From Candidatus Aenigmatarchaeota archaeon (lineage in GTDB: Archaea; Aenigmatarchaeota; Aenigmatarchaeia; Aenigmatarchaeales; Aenigmatarchaeaceae): DNA of 12,066 bases. The translations under genes and the position numbers were made by a program. Under the pieces are notes generated by a model, which was not told the DNA's origin, searched no databases, and saw nothing but the letters and a program-made list of their open reading frames with translations. The stretch is taken from positions 1-12,066 of the forward strand of contig JAQUSH010000011.1 in the NCBI GenBank assembly GCA_028715225.1, in the 5' to 3' direction. Below, piece after piece: positions 1 through 8,443 of the stretch (positions are counted from its first letter, which is position 1; each line of letters opens with the position of its first letter).

Positions 1-530
1 GGAACAGTTGGAACAACTGGCGGTTCAAATACACATTCTCATTCAACAACAATAACAACTGGAACATATACAACTGGAGTTACAAATGCTGTAACTGGTG
101 CTGGGGCATATGCAACAGTTGCACATACACATTCAGGAACTGGAACAAGTAACATAACAAATCAACAGCCGCCATATATAACTATAATTCTTGCAAAAGC
201 TGATACTGATAGAACATTGCCAACTGGTATGATTGGTATGTTTAATGCAACGCCAGGTTCAACACTGTGGGAAATAGTCTCAAGTTCTGGAAAACCATTC
301 TATGAAAAGTTTATTGTTGGTTCTGCAGCTTATGGAACAACTAGCGGATTAAGCACACATACTCATGCAACACTTACAATATCAACTGGTGTGCCTAGCG
401 CAACAGCTACAAACGGAATGACATCAGGATCAAGTCAGGATCTTGTTGGAAGCTCAACGCACACGCATAACATTGGCGTTACTTTCAGCACAGACAATAA
501 CCTGCCACCATACAACAGTGTTATTCTTGG
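1..530 (+). repeat. Two tail-collar-like HxH...PPY repeats
   Basis: Copy 1 (5' truncated) has HSH at 34-42, HTH at 124-132 and NQQPPYI at 160-180. Copy 2 starts near LPTGMIGMF (208-240) and has HTH at 358-366, HTH at 460-468 and NNLPPYNSVIL at 496-528. The second HxH and the PPY are 45 bases apart in both copies; equivalent motifs in the two copies are 108-112 residues apart. GTTGGSNTHSHSTTITTG aligns with GTTSGLSTHTHATLTISTG-like sequence in copy 2. The order (P-T-G-M-I opening, FIVG, HxH, HxH, PPY) resembles phage tail-collar proteins. HxH motifs bind metal in T4 long tail fibre tips. Homology here is judged by eye only. Confidence 0.7.
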
Positions 531-3500
531 TTATGCTTTAGGTCATATTCCACAATGGTCAAACAATAAAACCTCTTTAGCAAGCGGAGTTCAATATAGT
601 TCATCAAATAATTATGGATTTGATATTACATGGACAGATAACCAAAATGATGTTGACAAAGTATTGTTTGAAACAAATCTGACTGGAACTCTACAAAATT
701 TCAGTTCAGCAACGTCACCAGCTGTAACTAACTCAACATACCAATTATTTTACATTAACTTCACAAATACAAACATAACCGGAGCTGGAACATATGTTTT
801 CAAATGGTATGCAAATGATACCTCGAACAACATTAATAATTCAGACCAATGGTATTATACAATCGCAAGAAATACAACAAATACACTTAATCTTTACCTA
901 AATGGAACACAAGCAAATAGAACATACACATACCCCGAATCAGTTAACGCAACAGCAACAGCACAACAAGGAACAGTAAACCTATATAGAAATTCGTCAT
1001 TAGTAATATCTGGTACCTCACCACAATCTGAAAACATTAGACTTTACAATGGAACTCATCAATACTTTGTAAATGCAACTGGAAACACAAACTATAGTGA
1101 CAATACAACCGGAATAGGATATTATGCAATTGTCAATCAGGGAATTGCAAATGTAACACTTTCACTTCTACCAGCTACACCAATTTATTATGGAACGCAA
1201 ACAACAGCAACATGTAATGCAAATGCATATGAAACTTCACCAAATCTTTACAGAAACAACACAAATGCAAACTCTGAAAACAATACAGCAACCACATTAC
1301 CGGCAGGTACATGGACATATGTTTGCAATATATCATCAACCCAAAACTATACTGGAAGCACAACAACCGAATCTTATATAGTAAACAAAGCAGGAACAAA
1401 TATTACACTTTATCTGAACGGAACAGCATGGACAAACGATTGGTCAATAACGTATCCAAATGCAACAAATATCAATGCAACAGCAAACGTTTCAGGAATT
1501 CAATCATCTGTATTGCTATACCGAAACGAATCAGCTCAATCAAACCCAGATCAAATTATGCTTGGAGCATCATCTTATAATTATACTGGATACTTTGATG
1601 GAAATGAAAACTATACGACATCAAACACAACAAGATATCTAACGATTAATCAAAACACATCAACTGCTACTTTGATGAATATAACATTCAATGGAACAGA
1701 AGGAAACAATTCAACAACTTATCCAGCTGGAACAAATGTAACAGGATATTTCAGTTCAATAATTTCTGGGCAGACAATTACATTTACTTTATACAAAAAT
1801 AGTAGCGTACTTGGAATAACAAATCCAATAACCGAAATAAATCAAAGCGCGGCAGGTTACTATATTTACACATACAGCACAGCTGGAAATGCAAACTTCT
1901 CAGCTGCTTCAAAATCATATAATCTTACAATAAACAAAGCGAACAACCCAATTAATCTTTATCTAAACGGAACACAGGCAAATAAAATTTATACTTATCC
2001 TGAATCGATTAACGCAACAGCAACATCAACTGGAGGAACAATTAGCTTAACTAGAAATGGAACATCATATGCAACATGCATAGCAACTCGTTGCTACGAG
2101 TATGTAAGTCTTGGAAACGGAACATATGAATTCAATACAACTGCAACTGGAGATGAAAATTATACTGACAATTCAACAACAGTATCATATTATGCTTACA
2201 TTGCAAAAGGATCAACTACAACATATCTATATCTAAATGGCTCAAGAGCAAACACTGGATATGCAACAAATGATCCTGCAAATTTCACTGCTTCTGTTAA
2301 TCTAAGTGGAGCAACTGTTTACATTGCAGCGAACATAACTGGTTTCACAACTGTATCTGGAATAACACCACTATATAACTATACAACTCTTATCGATAGT
2401 GGTGTCTATAACATAACAGGTTATTATCCTGAAAGTGAAAATTATTCTGCAAGCAGCGAATCTTGGTATGCAACCGTCTCGGGTACTGCAGCACTGACAG
2501 CTAAAATAGATTCTATGTCACCAACTTCAATGAACAAATTAGACAAATCCACTCTTGCTGGAAACTGTACATGCACTGGAGCAACATGTAGTAATACTTA
2601 TGTTGAAATACAAGCTGATGCTTCTCCTATACCTACAGGTACTTCTGGAAACCTGCAAGTAAACGGCTCATCATCATATAGTCTTGGAAATTCATTTTTG
2701 GCTAGCAATTATACTGGATGGAATATAACCGGCCTTAGAAAAGGAACCTATCAGATAAGAGTAATGTGCAATTCAACTGAAACCAGCAGTGTTTATTCAG
2801 TTGCACAGACTCTAACAGTTTTAGATAACACGAGTGCAAACTGGTCAGCAAATCAATCTATCATCGCAGTAAACTATTCATTAACAAATTATTCGCAATT
2901 CAATATCAGCTGGTCAGATGACGAAGATATTCACACTGTATTTATAGAATCAAACTGGACTGGAACAAATACAAATTACACAATGTCTAATGCAACATAT
3001 GGAGGAGCAATTTATAATTACACCTTGATACTTCCAGCTGGAACGTATTACTGGAAATCATATGTAAATGATACATCAAATAATTGGAACACATCTGACA
3101 CGTGGTACTTTACAGTTGGTAAATCAGTTAACTTGGCTTATCTTTACTTGAACGCAACTCAGTCAAATACGATTTATACTTATCCACAGTCAATCAATGC
3201 AACAAGTACGGTAACTGCTGGAACCGCATTGTTATGGAGAAATGGAACAAGCGTAGGTGCAACTGAAGAAAATATCAGATTAGGCAACGGAACATACGAG
3301 TACAAATCAAATACATCTGGTACTGCAAATTATTCTGTCAATGATACAGGGGTTACATATTATGCATATGTTGCAAAGGGAACAACCACAATATATCTTG
3401 CAATAAATGGAACTCAGGGAAATGTTAATTTAGAATACAATGATCCAGCTATGATAAACGCAACTGGATGGAAGACGGTTGACGATGAAACGCTAACACT

Positions 3501-6500
3501 ATACAGAAACGACACAATAATGATAGTATCAACGTCTGGAAATGTGATAACAAACATAACGTCAGAAGATCCAACGGGAGTATACAATTATTCGTTGAAT
3601 ATGTCTAGCTATAATTATACTGCATCATCTGTTGAATGGAATGTTACACTTGGAGATACCGGATATCCAACAGTAACAATAATACTGCCAGAAAACATAA
3701 CATACAACTACAGCACATCAATAGATGTCAATTTTAGTGCATATGATTCTGGAGGACTTAACTGGTGTGGATACTCATTAGACGGCGCAGCAAATCAAAC
3801 TCTATTTGCTTGCCTAAATGAAACCCATGATTTTACAGATGGAAACCACCGTATAACAATATTTGTGAATGATACCTCTGGCAACTCAAACAAATCAGAA
3901 ACCATAAACTTCACAGTTGATACAACCTCGCCGCTAACCACATTAAATCTTCCAGCAAATAATACAAATGTTACACGCCAGAATGTATTATTTAATTTCA
4001 CAACAACTGATGAATTGTCTAACGCAACAAACTGTTCAATAAAAATAAATGATGTTATAAATCTAACAAATTCAACTGTCTATAATAACACATTGACAAA
4101 CTTCTACATAATAGGAATGCCAGAAGGATTATATTATTGGAATATTACTTGCAAAGATTCAGTAAATAATTCAAACACAAGTGAAACAAATGTTCTGCGA
4201 GTAGATTTAACCGGACCATTAGTAGTATCATATGTTCAGACGCCAAATATAAGCGCTGATTTAGATCCTGGCATAACGGTTAATATAACTCATGTAAGCA
4301 TAACAGATTTGTCTAGTATAGATACAGTCATTCTGCAATACAAAACAGACGGAACTGTGGTATGGAATAATCAAACAATGACGCTGAATCAAACATCTGG
4401 ATATTACAATGGATCATTTTCAGCTCCTATTCCAGCTGGATATTGGAATTATAGAATATGGGCAAATGACACATCTGGAAATGCTAATTATTCAGATACA
4501 GCAAACATAAGTGTTGATTATGAAAAAAGCTGGACAATAACTCCAACAACGCTCGGTTCTGTAACAGGTACATTATCACAAACCAAAAGCGTGGGTGAAA
4601 TACTAATAAACAACACCGGTGACTATGAATTATCATTTACTCTTAGCAACGATGCTCCATATGGAATGACATACAATGAAACTGTTCCATTCAATCTTGC
4701 TGCCGGACAAGTAAAATACATAAACATAAGTGCTACATTTGGTACTACAAGCCGTTCAGACAATGCAACCATAACAATAACAACACCAACGCCAGATACA
4801 ACACCGGCATCAGATACAGTTAGTGTAACGCTTGTAACTTATGCGGGAGGGGATTATCTAACTGCTGGAATAGATAAATATAATCTTACTGTAAACCAAA
4901 GCGGAATACTTGATTTGGGTGCATATGTAAAAAATATCGGAAATGAAACTGCAAATCAAACCTGGGTATTATGGACGTTAGCAACCGGAATGTCAAATAC
5001 ATCCGGACTACTTAATGAATCACTTGGCAACTTAACTAGCAGTCTTACAAATACAAGTAATTTAACACTAAGTGTCGGTACAAATACAACAGCTGGATTA
5101 AATACAATAACGATTTATGCTGCATCTGCTGGCTTGACTACAGCAACAGACTCTCTTGTGCTGCAGGTTTACTGCAATAGTAGCGATAGTGTATGCGGAT
5201 CAGGTTGTACGTATTTAACAGATTCTAATTGTGAACAAGAGGTTGTAACTGAAACTGTAACAACACCAAGTGGCAGCACTGGCGGTTTAGGTGGTGGAGG
5301 AGTGAGCGGGACGACAAAAGTCAGTCAGGATACTTGGGAAATGTTAAGAGGAGAATCAAAAACATTTGAGTTACCTGTTAAAAATATCTATGCTGATTCA
5401 GAATTAAAGAATCTTCATTTGAACATATCTGGATTTTTATCTAAATATGTTAAGGTAACACCTGCAACTTTAGACGGAATAAAATATGGCGAAACACAGA
5501 AATTCTATGTAACAATAGATGCTCCTGCTTATTTGGACATACAAAAATACTTAATGACTTTTGAAATACAGGGAACACTTTCAAAGCAAAATGGAACAGT
5601 AGATATTAGTTATGACGATAAAAGATATCTTACATTATTTGTAAGATTAGTTTCAAAGGAGCAGGCTCAAGACGCACTGCTTAAAGTGCAACAGGCTATA
5701 GATGAGCTTGCTAAAGAGAATATACCATATGATAAAATAAATCAGACTCTTACTGAAGCTCTAAAGTATTTTGATGATCAGAATTATGAAAGCGTTAAAG
5801 AACTTACCGATAAAATAATTTCTTCAACTAATGCTGCTATAGAGACAAATAAAATAATTTCACAGATAGAACAATACATAAAGGATGCAGAACTAATGGG
5901 ACTACCTCTAACAGAAACAAAGAATCTGCTTGCTTTGTCCAAGACTGCATTTGATAGAGGAGATTATCAATTAGCATTAACAAGGATACAGGATGCCCTA
6001 GCAGCTTATGCTTTAGAGAGCGGTGGCAAAGTAAATGTATTAAAATTCTTAATTGATTATTGGTGGTTGGCTCTTATTTCAGGCGCACTTATACTTGTGG
6101 GATTGATATTATTTGCTAAACAAGCAACTTTATTTTTGATTAGAAGAAGATTAAGGAATATATCTATTGAGGAGGAATCTGCCTTTAACATGATAAGAGA
6201 TACACAGATGAAGTTTGTAAAGAAGAAACTAACATACAAAAGGTATAGGGATAAGATTGATAAATTTGAGAAAAGGCTAGCCGATTTGAGAGCAGAAAGA
6301 TCAAGCTTAGAAACTAAAAGAAGAGGAGTTATCAAGGCTTCCAAAGAACTTCAGATACTTCATGAAGAAAATGTTCAGATAAATAAATTAATACGCAATC
6401 TGCAAGATCAATACTATAATAAAAGAACAATTGGTTCAGAAGCATACCATAAAAGAATGGAAGAATATAGAATAAAGAAAACTGATGCCGAGGAACAATT

Positions 6501-6615
6501 GGCTTTGGTTGAAGCCAAATTAACTGGAAACGTAATGCTAAAAGATATTTTCAAAATAAGAAAAGAGAAAATTAAGAAAAAGAATTCAAAACAAGTTAAG
6601 AGGAGAAGAAAATGA
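1..6615 (+). CDS. Giant membrane-anchored surface protein with tail-collar-like and Ig-like repeats (5' partial)
   Basis: The frame is open from base 1, so the start lies upstream; at least 2204 residues are present. In order: two repeats with paired HxH and PPY motifs (1-530), resembling phage tail-collar/tail-fibre tips; about a dozen Ig-like beta repeats (about 550-4530); further beta domains (4531-5172); a Cys-containing patch and Gly-rich linker (5173-5310); a beta domain (about 5320-5650); an Ala/Leu-rich helical stalk (5656-6030); one membrane helix (about 6046-6120); and a Lys/Arg/Glu-rich coiled-coil tail. Sequons (NxS/T) are extremely dense up to the stalk: about 40 in the 570 residues from base 217 by hand count. 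That fits an N-glycosylated exterior with the tail inside the cell. Likely role is adhesion or recognition at the cell surface, which is inference. Its stop overlaps the next start (ATGA). The ectodomain is Thr/Asn-rich and poor in Lys, Arg and Glu; the tail is the reverse. The coding frame is certain, the function is not. Confidence 0.93.
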   Translation, partial: GTVGTTGGSNTHSHSTTITTGTYTTGVTNAVTGAGAYATVAHTHSGTGTSNITNQQPPYITIILAKADTDRTLPTGMIGMFNATPGSTLWEIVSSSGKPFYEKFIVGSAAYGTTSGLSTHTHATLTISTGVPSATATNGMTSGSSQDLVGSSTHTHNIGVTFSTDNNLPPYNSVILGYALGHIPQWSNNKTSLASGVQYSSSNNYGFDITWTDNQNDVDKVLFETNLTGTLQNFSSATSPAVTNSTYQLFYINFTNTNITGAGTYVFKWYANDTSNNINNSDQWYYTIARNTTNTLNLYLNGTQANRTYTYPESVNATATAQQGTVNLYRNSSLVISGTSPQSENIRLYNGTHQYFVNATGNTNYSDNTTGIGYYAIVNQGIANVTLSLLPATPIYYGTQTTATCNANAYETSPNLYRNNTNANSENNTATTLPAGTWTYVCNISSTQNYTGSTTTESYIVNKAGTNITLYLNGTAWTNDWSITYPNATNINATANVSGIQSSVLLYRNESAQSNPDQIMLGASSYNYTGYFDGNENYTTSNTTRYLTINQNTSTATLMNITFNGTEGNNSTTYPAGTNVTGYFSSIISGQTITFTLYKNSSVLGITNPITEINQSAAGYYIYTYSTAGNANFSAASKSYNLTINKANNPINLYLNGTQANKIYTYPESINATATSTGGTISLTRNGTSYATCIATRCYEYVSLGNGTYEFNTTATGDENYTDNSTTVSYYAYIAKGSTTTYLYLNGSRANTGYATNDPANFTASVNLSGATVYIAANITGFTTVSGITPLYNYTTLIDSGVYNITGYYPESENYSASSESWYATVSGTAALTAKIDSMSPTSMNKLDKSTLAGNCTCTGATCSNTYVEIQADASPIPTGTSGNLQVNGSSSYSLGNSFLASNYTGWNITGLRKGTYQIRVMCNSTETSSVYSVAQTLTVLDNTSANWSANQSIIAVNYSLTNYSQFNISWSDDEDIHTVFIESNWTGTNTNYTMSNATYGGAIYNYTLILPAGTYYWKSYVNDTSNNWNTSDTWYFTVGKSVNLAYLYLNATQSNTIYTYPQSINATSTVTAGTALLWRNGTSVGATEENIRLGNGTYEYKSNTSGTANYSVNDTGVTYYAYVAKGTTTIYLAINGTQGNVNLEYNDPAMINATGWKTVDDETLTLYRNDTIMIVSTSGNVITNITSEDPTGVYNYSLNMSSYNYTASSVEWNVTLGDTGYPTVTIILPENITYNYSTSIDVNFSAYDSGGLNWCGYSLDGAANQTLFACLNETHDFTDGNHRITIFVNDTSGNSNKSETINFTVDTTSPLTTLNLPANNTNVTRQNVLFNFTTTDELSNATNCSIKINDVINLTNSTVYNNTLTNFYIIGMPEGLYYWNITCKDSVNNSNTSETNVLRVDLTGPLVVSYVQTPNISADLDPGITVNITHVSITDLSSIDTVILQYKTDGTVVWNNQTMTLNQTSGYYNGSFSAPIPAGYWNYRIWANDTSGNANYSDTANISVDYEKSWTITPTTLGSVTGTLSQTKSVGEILINNTGDYELSFTLSNDAPYGMTYNETVPFNLAAGQVKYINISATFGTTSRSDNATITITTPTPDTTPASDTVSVTLVTYAGGDYLTAGIDKYNLTVNQSGILDLGAYVKNIGNETANQTWVLWTLATGMSNTSGLLNESLGNLTSSLTNTSNLTLSVGTNTTAGLNTITIYAASAGLTTATDSLVLQVYCNSSDSVCGSGCTYLTDSNCEQEVVTETVTTPSGSTGGLGGGGVSGTTKVSQDTWEMLRGESKTFELPVKNIYADSELKNLHLNISGFLSKYVKVTPATLDGIKYGETQKFYVTIDAPAYLDIQKYLMTFEIQGTLSKQNGTVDISYDDKRYLTLFVRLVSKEQAQDALLKVQQAIDELAKENIPYDKINQTLTEALKYFDDQNYESVKELTDKIISSTNAAIETNKIISQIEQYIKDAELMGLPLTETKNLLALSKTAFDRGDYQLALTRIQDALAAYALESGGKVNVLKFLIDYWWLALISGALILVGLILFAKQATLFLIRRRLRNISIEEESAFNMIRDTQMKFVKKKLTYKRYRDKIDKFEKRLADLRAERSSLETKRRGVIKASKELQILHEENVQINKLIRNLQDQYYNKRTIGSEAYHKRMEEYRIKKTDAEEQLALVEAKLTGNVMLKDIFKIRKEKIKKKNSKQVKRRRK
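553..3663 (+). repeat. Tandem Ig-like repeat array (A and B types)
   Basis: Two repeat types are visible in translation. A-type units (553-867 and 2830-3120) share TW/SW-[ST]-D-[DN], a V-x-F/I-E-[ST]-N-x-TG strand and an ending like NDTSNN-x-N-x-SD-x-WY. B-type units of about 85-95 residues open with LYLNGTQ-x-N, continue with YTYP-[EQ]-S-[VI]-NAT and end in YYAY/YYAI. The clearest B copies are 871-1140, 1945-2211 and 3121-3381; diverged copies lie at 1141-1398, 1396-1660, 1660-1945, 2212-2484 and 3382-3663. An A-B pair occurs twice (553-1140 and 2830-3381), so the array probably grew by both unit and block duplication. Bases 888-960 and 1953-2025 match at 61 of 73 positions by hand alignment, with only three residue changes. 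Confidence 0.75.
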
Positions 6616-7391
6616 AAAAAATATTTGCATTCATATTTGTACTTTTGCTTACTTCAACTGTTTTTGCACAGACATATGATGAGGCTCTTAATGCTATAAA
6701 TTCAGCTGAAAATGATATTCAAGATATGATTGATGCTAACCTTTCTGCTGCATATGTTTCTGATATATTGATTGTTGCCAAAGATGCTTTAACATCTAAG
6801 AAATATGATGTTGTAATACAAAAGGCAGAAATAATTGCAGAACGAAAGAATAAAGCTTTTGAGATTAGTGATATACTATTATCGCTTAATATGAGAATAA
6901 GCGAGGATTTCTCTCAAGGGATAGGTGTTGCGACTGCTAATGAAACTTATAATTTAGCATTGATTGAATTCAAAAATGAAAATTATGACAGAGCAAATAT
7001 GTACATAGATCAGACATACACAGAACTTAATGACGCAGAAGCCTATACTAGTCTTGTTAGGGCAAGAGCTGTGAGTCTTAGAAACAACATATTTTATTTC
7101 ATTATTGATAACTGGAAACAAATATTTATTGGTTCCTTAATAACTTTAAGTGTTGGATTTGTTTTGTATAGGAGATATTATCGAATTTATCTAAAAAGAA
7201 AAATAGAGAATTATGTAAAAAGAAAAAGAATGATAAATCGATTGATTAAAAAGGCGCAGGAAGATCGATACAATAAAAAGATACTTTCGGTTGATACATA
7301 CAAACTAAAAATTAATCAATACAAAGAAAAAGAATCTGAAATAGAAAATACAATAAACATTTTACGCAGTAAACTAAGAAGATTCCATTAA
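6612..7391 (+). CDS. Small secreted-helical, single-span membrane protein paralogous to the end of the giant protein
   Basis: 259 residues. Starts by a 4-base ATGA overlap with the upstream gene and has AGGAG at 6601-6605, so the two are translationally coupled. A signal peptide covers residues 1-19 (MKKIFAFIFV... ending VFA|QT). An all-helical ectodomain (about 21-160) contains two hairpin-like repeats with a [KN]-x-x-[YK]YD motif (around 63-72 and 121-132). A membrane helix spans about 168-186, followed by a basic tail (187-259) with predicted coiled coil. Stalk, membrane segment (IDNW versus IDYW entry) and tail align by eye with the C-terminal part of the giant protein: tail residues 215-255 match the translation of 6400-6522. 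It may associate with the giant protein through the stalk or tail; that is inference. I recognise no named family. Confidence 0.88.
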   Translation: MKKIFAFIFVLLLTSTVFAQTYDEALNAINSAENDIQDMIDANLSAAYVSDILIVAKDALTSKKYDVVIQKAEIIAERKNKAFEISDILLSLNMRISEDFSQGIGVATANETYNLALIEFKNENYDRANMYIDQTYTELNDAEAYTSLVRARAVSLRNNIFYFIIDNWKQIFIGSLITLSVGFVLYRRYYRIYLKRKIENYVKRKRMINRLIKKAQEDRYNKKILSVDTYKLKINQYKEKESEIENTINILRSKLRRFH

Positions 7392-8344
7392 GATTCCATG
7401 TCTCCGAAAACTTCCTGCTCAGGATATACAACAATTCCATTATCCATGATTTGGAATGCTACTATTTTTTCTTGATGTTTTGCTCCACGCAATTTCAGTA
7501 TTTCTATTGCTCTTTCTCTAGAGTTACCGTGTTTAATGTAATAAAATACAATTACCCCATCTGCCATGAATTCCTCCGTCATGCTCTTAGCAAGTTCTAC
7601 AATTTCTGTTATTAAGAAGGTTGTTGTTTTGAATTTTTGAAAGAAATTAAATAATTGTTCGATATACATTCTATAGCTCTCTTCTTTTCCAACAAATGCT
7701 GATGCGATTGCAGATAGAGAATCAATGACTATCCTGTCTGGCTTAAATCCTTTAGGCATTTCTATAGGTTCAACATCAATCATAAGTTCTCCTTTGGATT
7801 GTTCCATAAGCGCTTCAACAGAACGTGTGACATCAAAAGGATTGAGTTTTTTTATTTGGAGAACCCCCTTTTTAATCAGTTCATCAGGATTCCAGCCAAA
7901 ATCTCTCATATGCTGCTTTAAACGTTCTTCAGATTCTTCAAATGTGATGTATAAGCATTTTTCTCCTTTTTTAGCAGCATTTGCAAGCATCTGCAGGCAA
8001 AATATCGTTTTACCTGTACCAGGTCCGCCTACTACAAGAACAGATAATCCTTTAGGTATGCCATGTTCAGTCAATTCATCAAATCCTTCTATGCCAGTTT
8101 TAATCCAATTGGTATGTAAAATTTTTTCATTTTTTATTTTAGCATGATTCTTTATTTTATTTCTGTTATTTTTGAATTCTGCTAATGTAACAGGATTTTC
8201 AGGAAGTTTTGATCCTTTCATTTTTTCTTCTATTCTTTTTCTGATTAATTCCATCTCATTGTTTTTAGGAGTTTCCTTGATTTTAGAATTTTTAATAATC
8301 TTTTTTGATTTAGAAGTTTTAATGATTCTCTTTATCTTCTTCAT
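7388..8344 (-). CDS. KaiC-like RecA-superfamily ATPase
   Basis: 318 residues from ATG at 8344. After a Lys-rich, probably disordered N-terminus (1-70), a single KaiC-type domain begins near ILHTNWIKTGIEGFDELTE. Visible motifs: Walker A GGPGTGKT (106-113), paired glutamates after the second strand in TFEESEE (E136, E137), Walker B strand RIVIDSLSAI (D208), and the KaiC-family motif KLRGAKHQ near 284-291, followed by a strand ending GIVVYPE. All catalytic elements are present, so it should bind and hydrolyse ATP and probably form a ring, as KaiC relatives do. Such single-domain archaeal proteins are mostly uncharacterised and tend to act in signalling or motility. The upstream TTG at 8410 would add 22 residues but would place a strong TATA box inside the gene, so ATG 8344 is preferred. 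It diverges from an operon with a degenerate relative and converges tail-to-tail with 6612-7391, sharing the bases TTAA. Confidence 0.92.
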   Translation of the reverse strand: MKKIKRIIKTSKSKKIIKNSKIKETPKNNEMELIRKRIEEKMKGSKLPENPVTLAEFKNNRNKIKNHAKIKNEKILHTNWIKTGIEGFDELTEHGIPKGLSVLVVGGPGTGKTIFCLQMLANAAKKGEKCLYITFEESEERLKQHMRDFGWNPDELIKKGVLQIKKLNPFDVTRSVEALMEQSKGELMIDVEPIEMPKGFKPDRIVIDSLSAIASAFVGKEESYRMYIEQLFNFFQKFKTTTFLITEIVELAKSMTEEFMADGVIVFYYIKHGNSRERAIEILKLRGAKHQEKIVAFQIMDNGIVVYPEQEVFGDMES

Positions 8345-8388
8345 ACATATAATTCTCTTGCTTTTGTTAATAAAGCTTACCCAAGTAA

Positions 8389-8398
8389 TATTTATAAG
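8389..8398. promoter_or_regulatory. Shared TATA element of a divergent promoter
   Basis: On the minus strand these bases read CTTATAAATA; on the plus strand they read TATTTATAAG, with palindromic core TTATAA. The element centre (about 8394) lies 50 bases from the first base of ATG 8344 on one side and 50 bases from TTG 8444 on the other. With the usual archaeal spacing of about 25 bases from TATA box to transcription start, each direction would give a leader of about 25 bases. A second plus-strand candidate, AGTATATTTA at 8411-8420, would instead give a nearly leaderless transcript. Bidirectional use is inference. Confidence 0.6.
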
Positions 8399-8432
8399 CA
8401 GGCCAATCAAAGTATATTTATCATAATTTGAT

Positions 8433-8438
8433 AGGGTG
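8433..8438 (+). promoter_or_regulatory. Shine-Dalgarno site supporting a TTG start
   Basis: AGGGTG lies five bases before TTG at 8444 and contains the GGTG core common in archaeal ribosome binding sites. It is the main reason for accepting the TTG start of the next gene. Confidence 0.6.
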
Positions 8439-8443
8439 TCTTA

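Noticed and set aside
1175..1642. Short open frames on both strands inside the giant gene
   Set aside because: They are by-products of the stop-poor ACA/AAC-rich repeats; none has a ribosome site or recognisable protein features.
553..3663. Diversity-generating retroelement target or CRISPR-like array
   Set aside because: Repeats are long, diverged coding units without spacers, and no reverse transcriptase or template repeat is present.
1..6615. Prophage tail-fibre gene
   Set aside because: Despite collar-like repeats, the protein ends in a membrane helix with a cytoplasmic coiled coil and no phage structural genes flank it.
8345..8410. N-terminal extension of the KaiC-like gene from TTG at 8410
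   Set aside because: It would place the strong CTTATAAATA element inside the coding region, and a transcript from that element could not contain the TTG.
7725..8426. Plus-strand open frames opposite the KaiC-like gene
   Set aside because: They are antisense shadows of a gene with intact KaiC motifs and have no ribosome sites or recognised domains.
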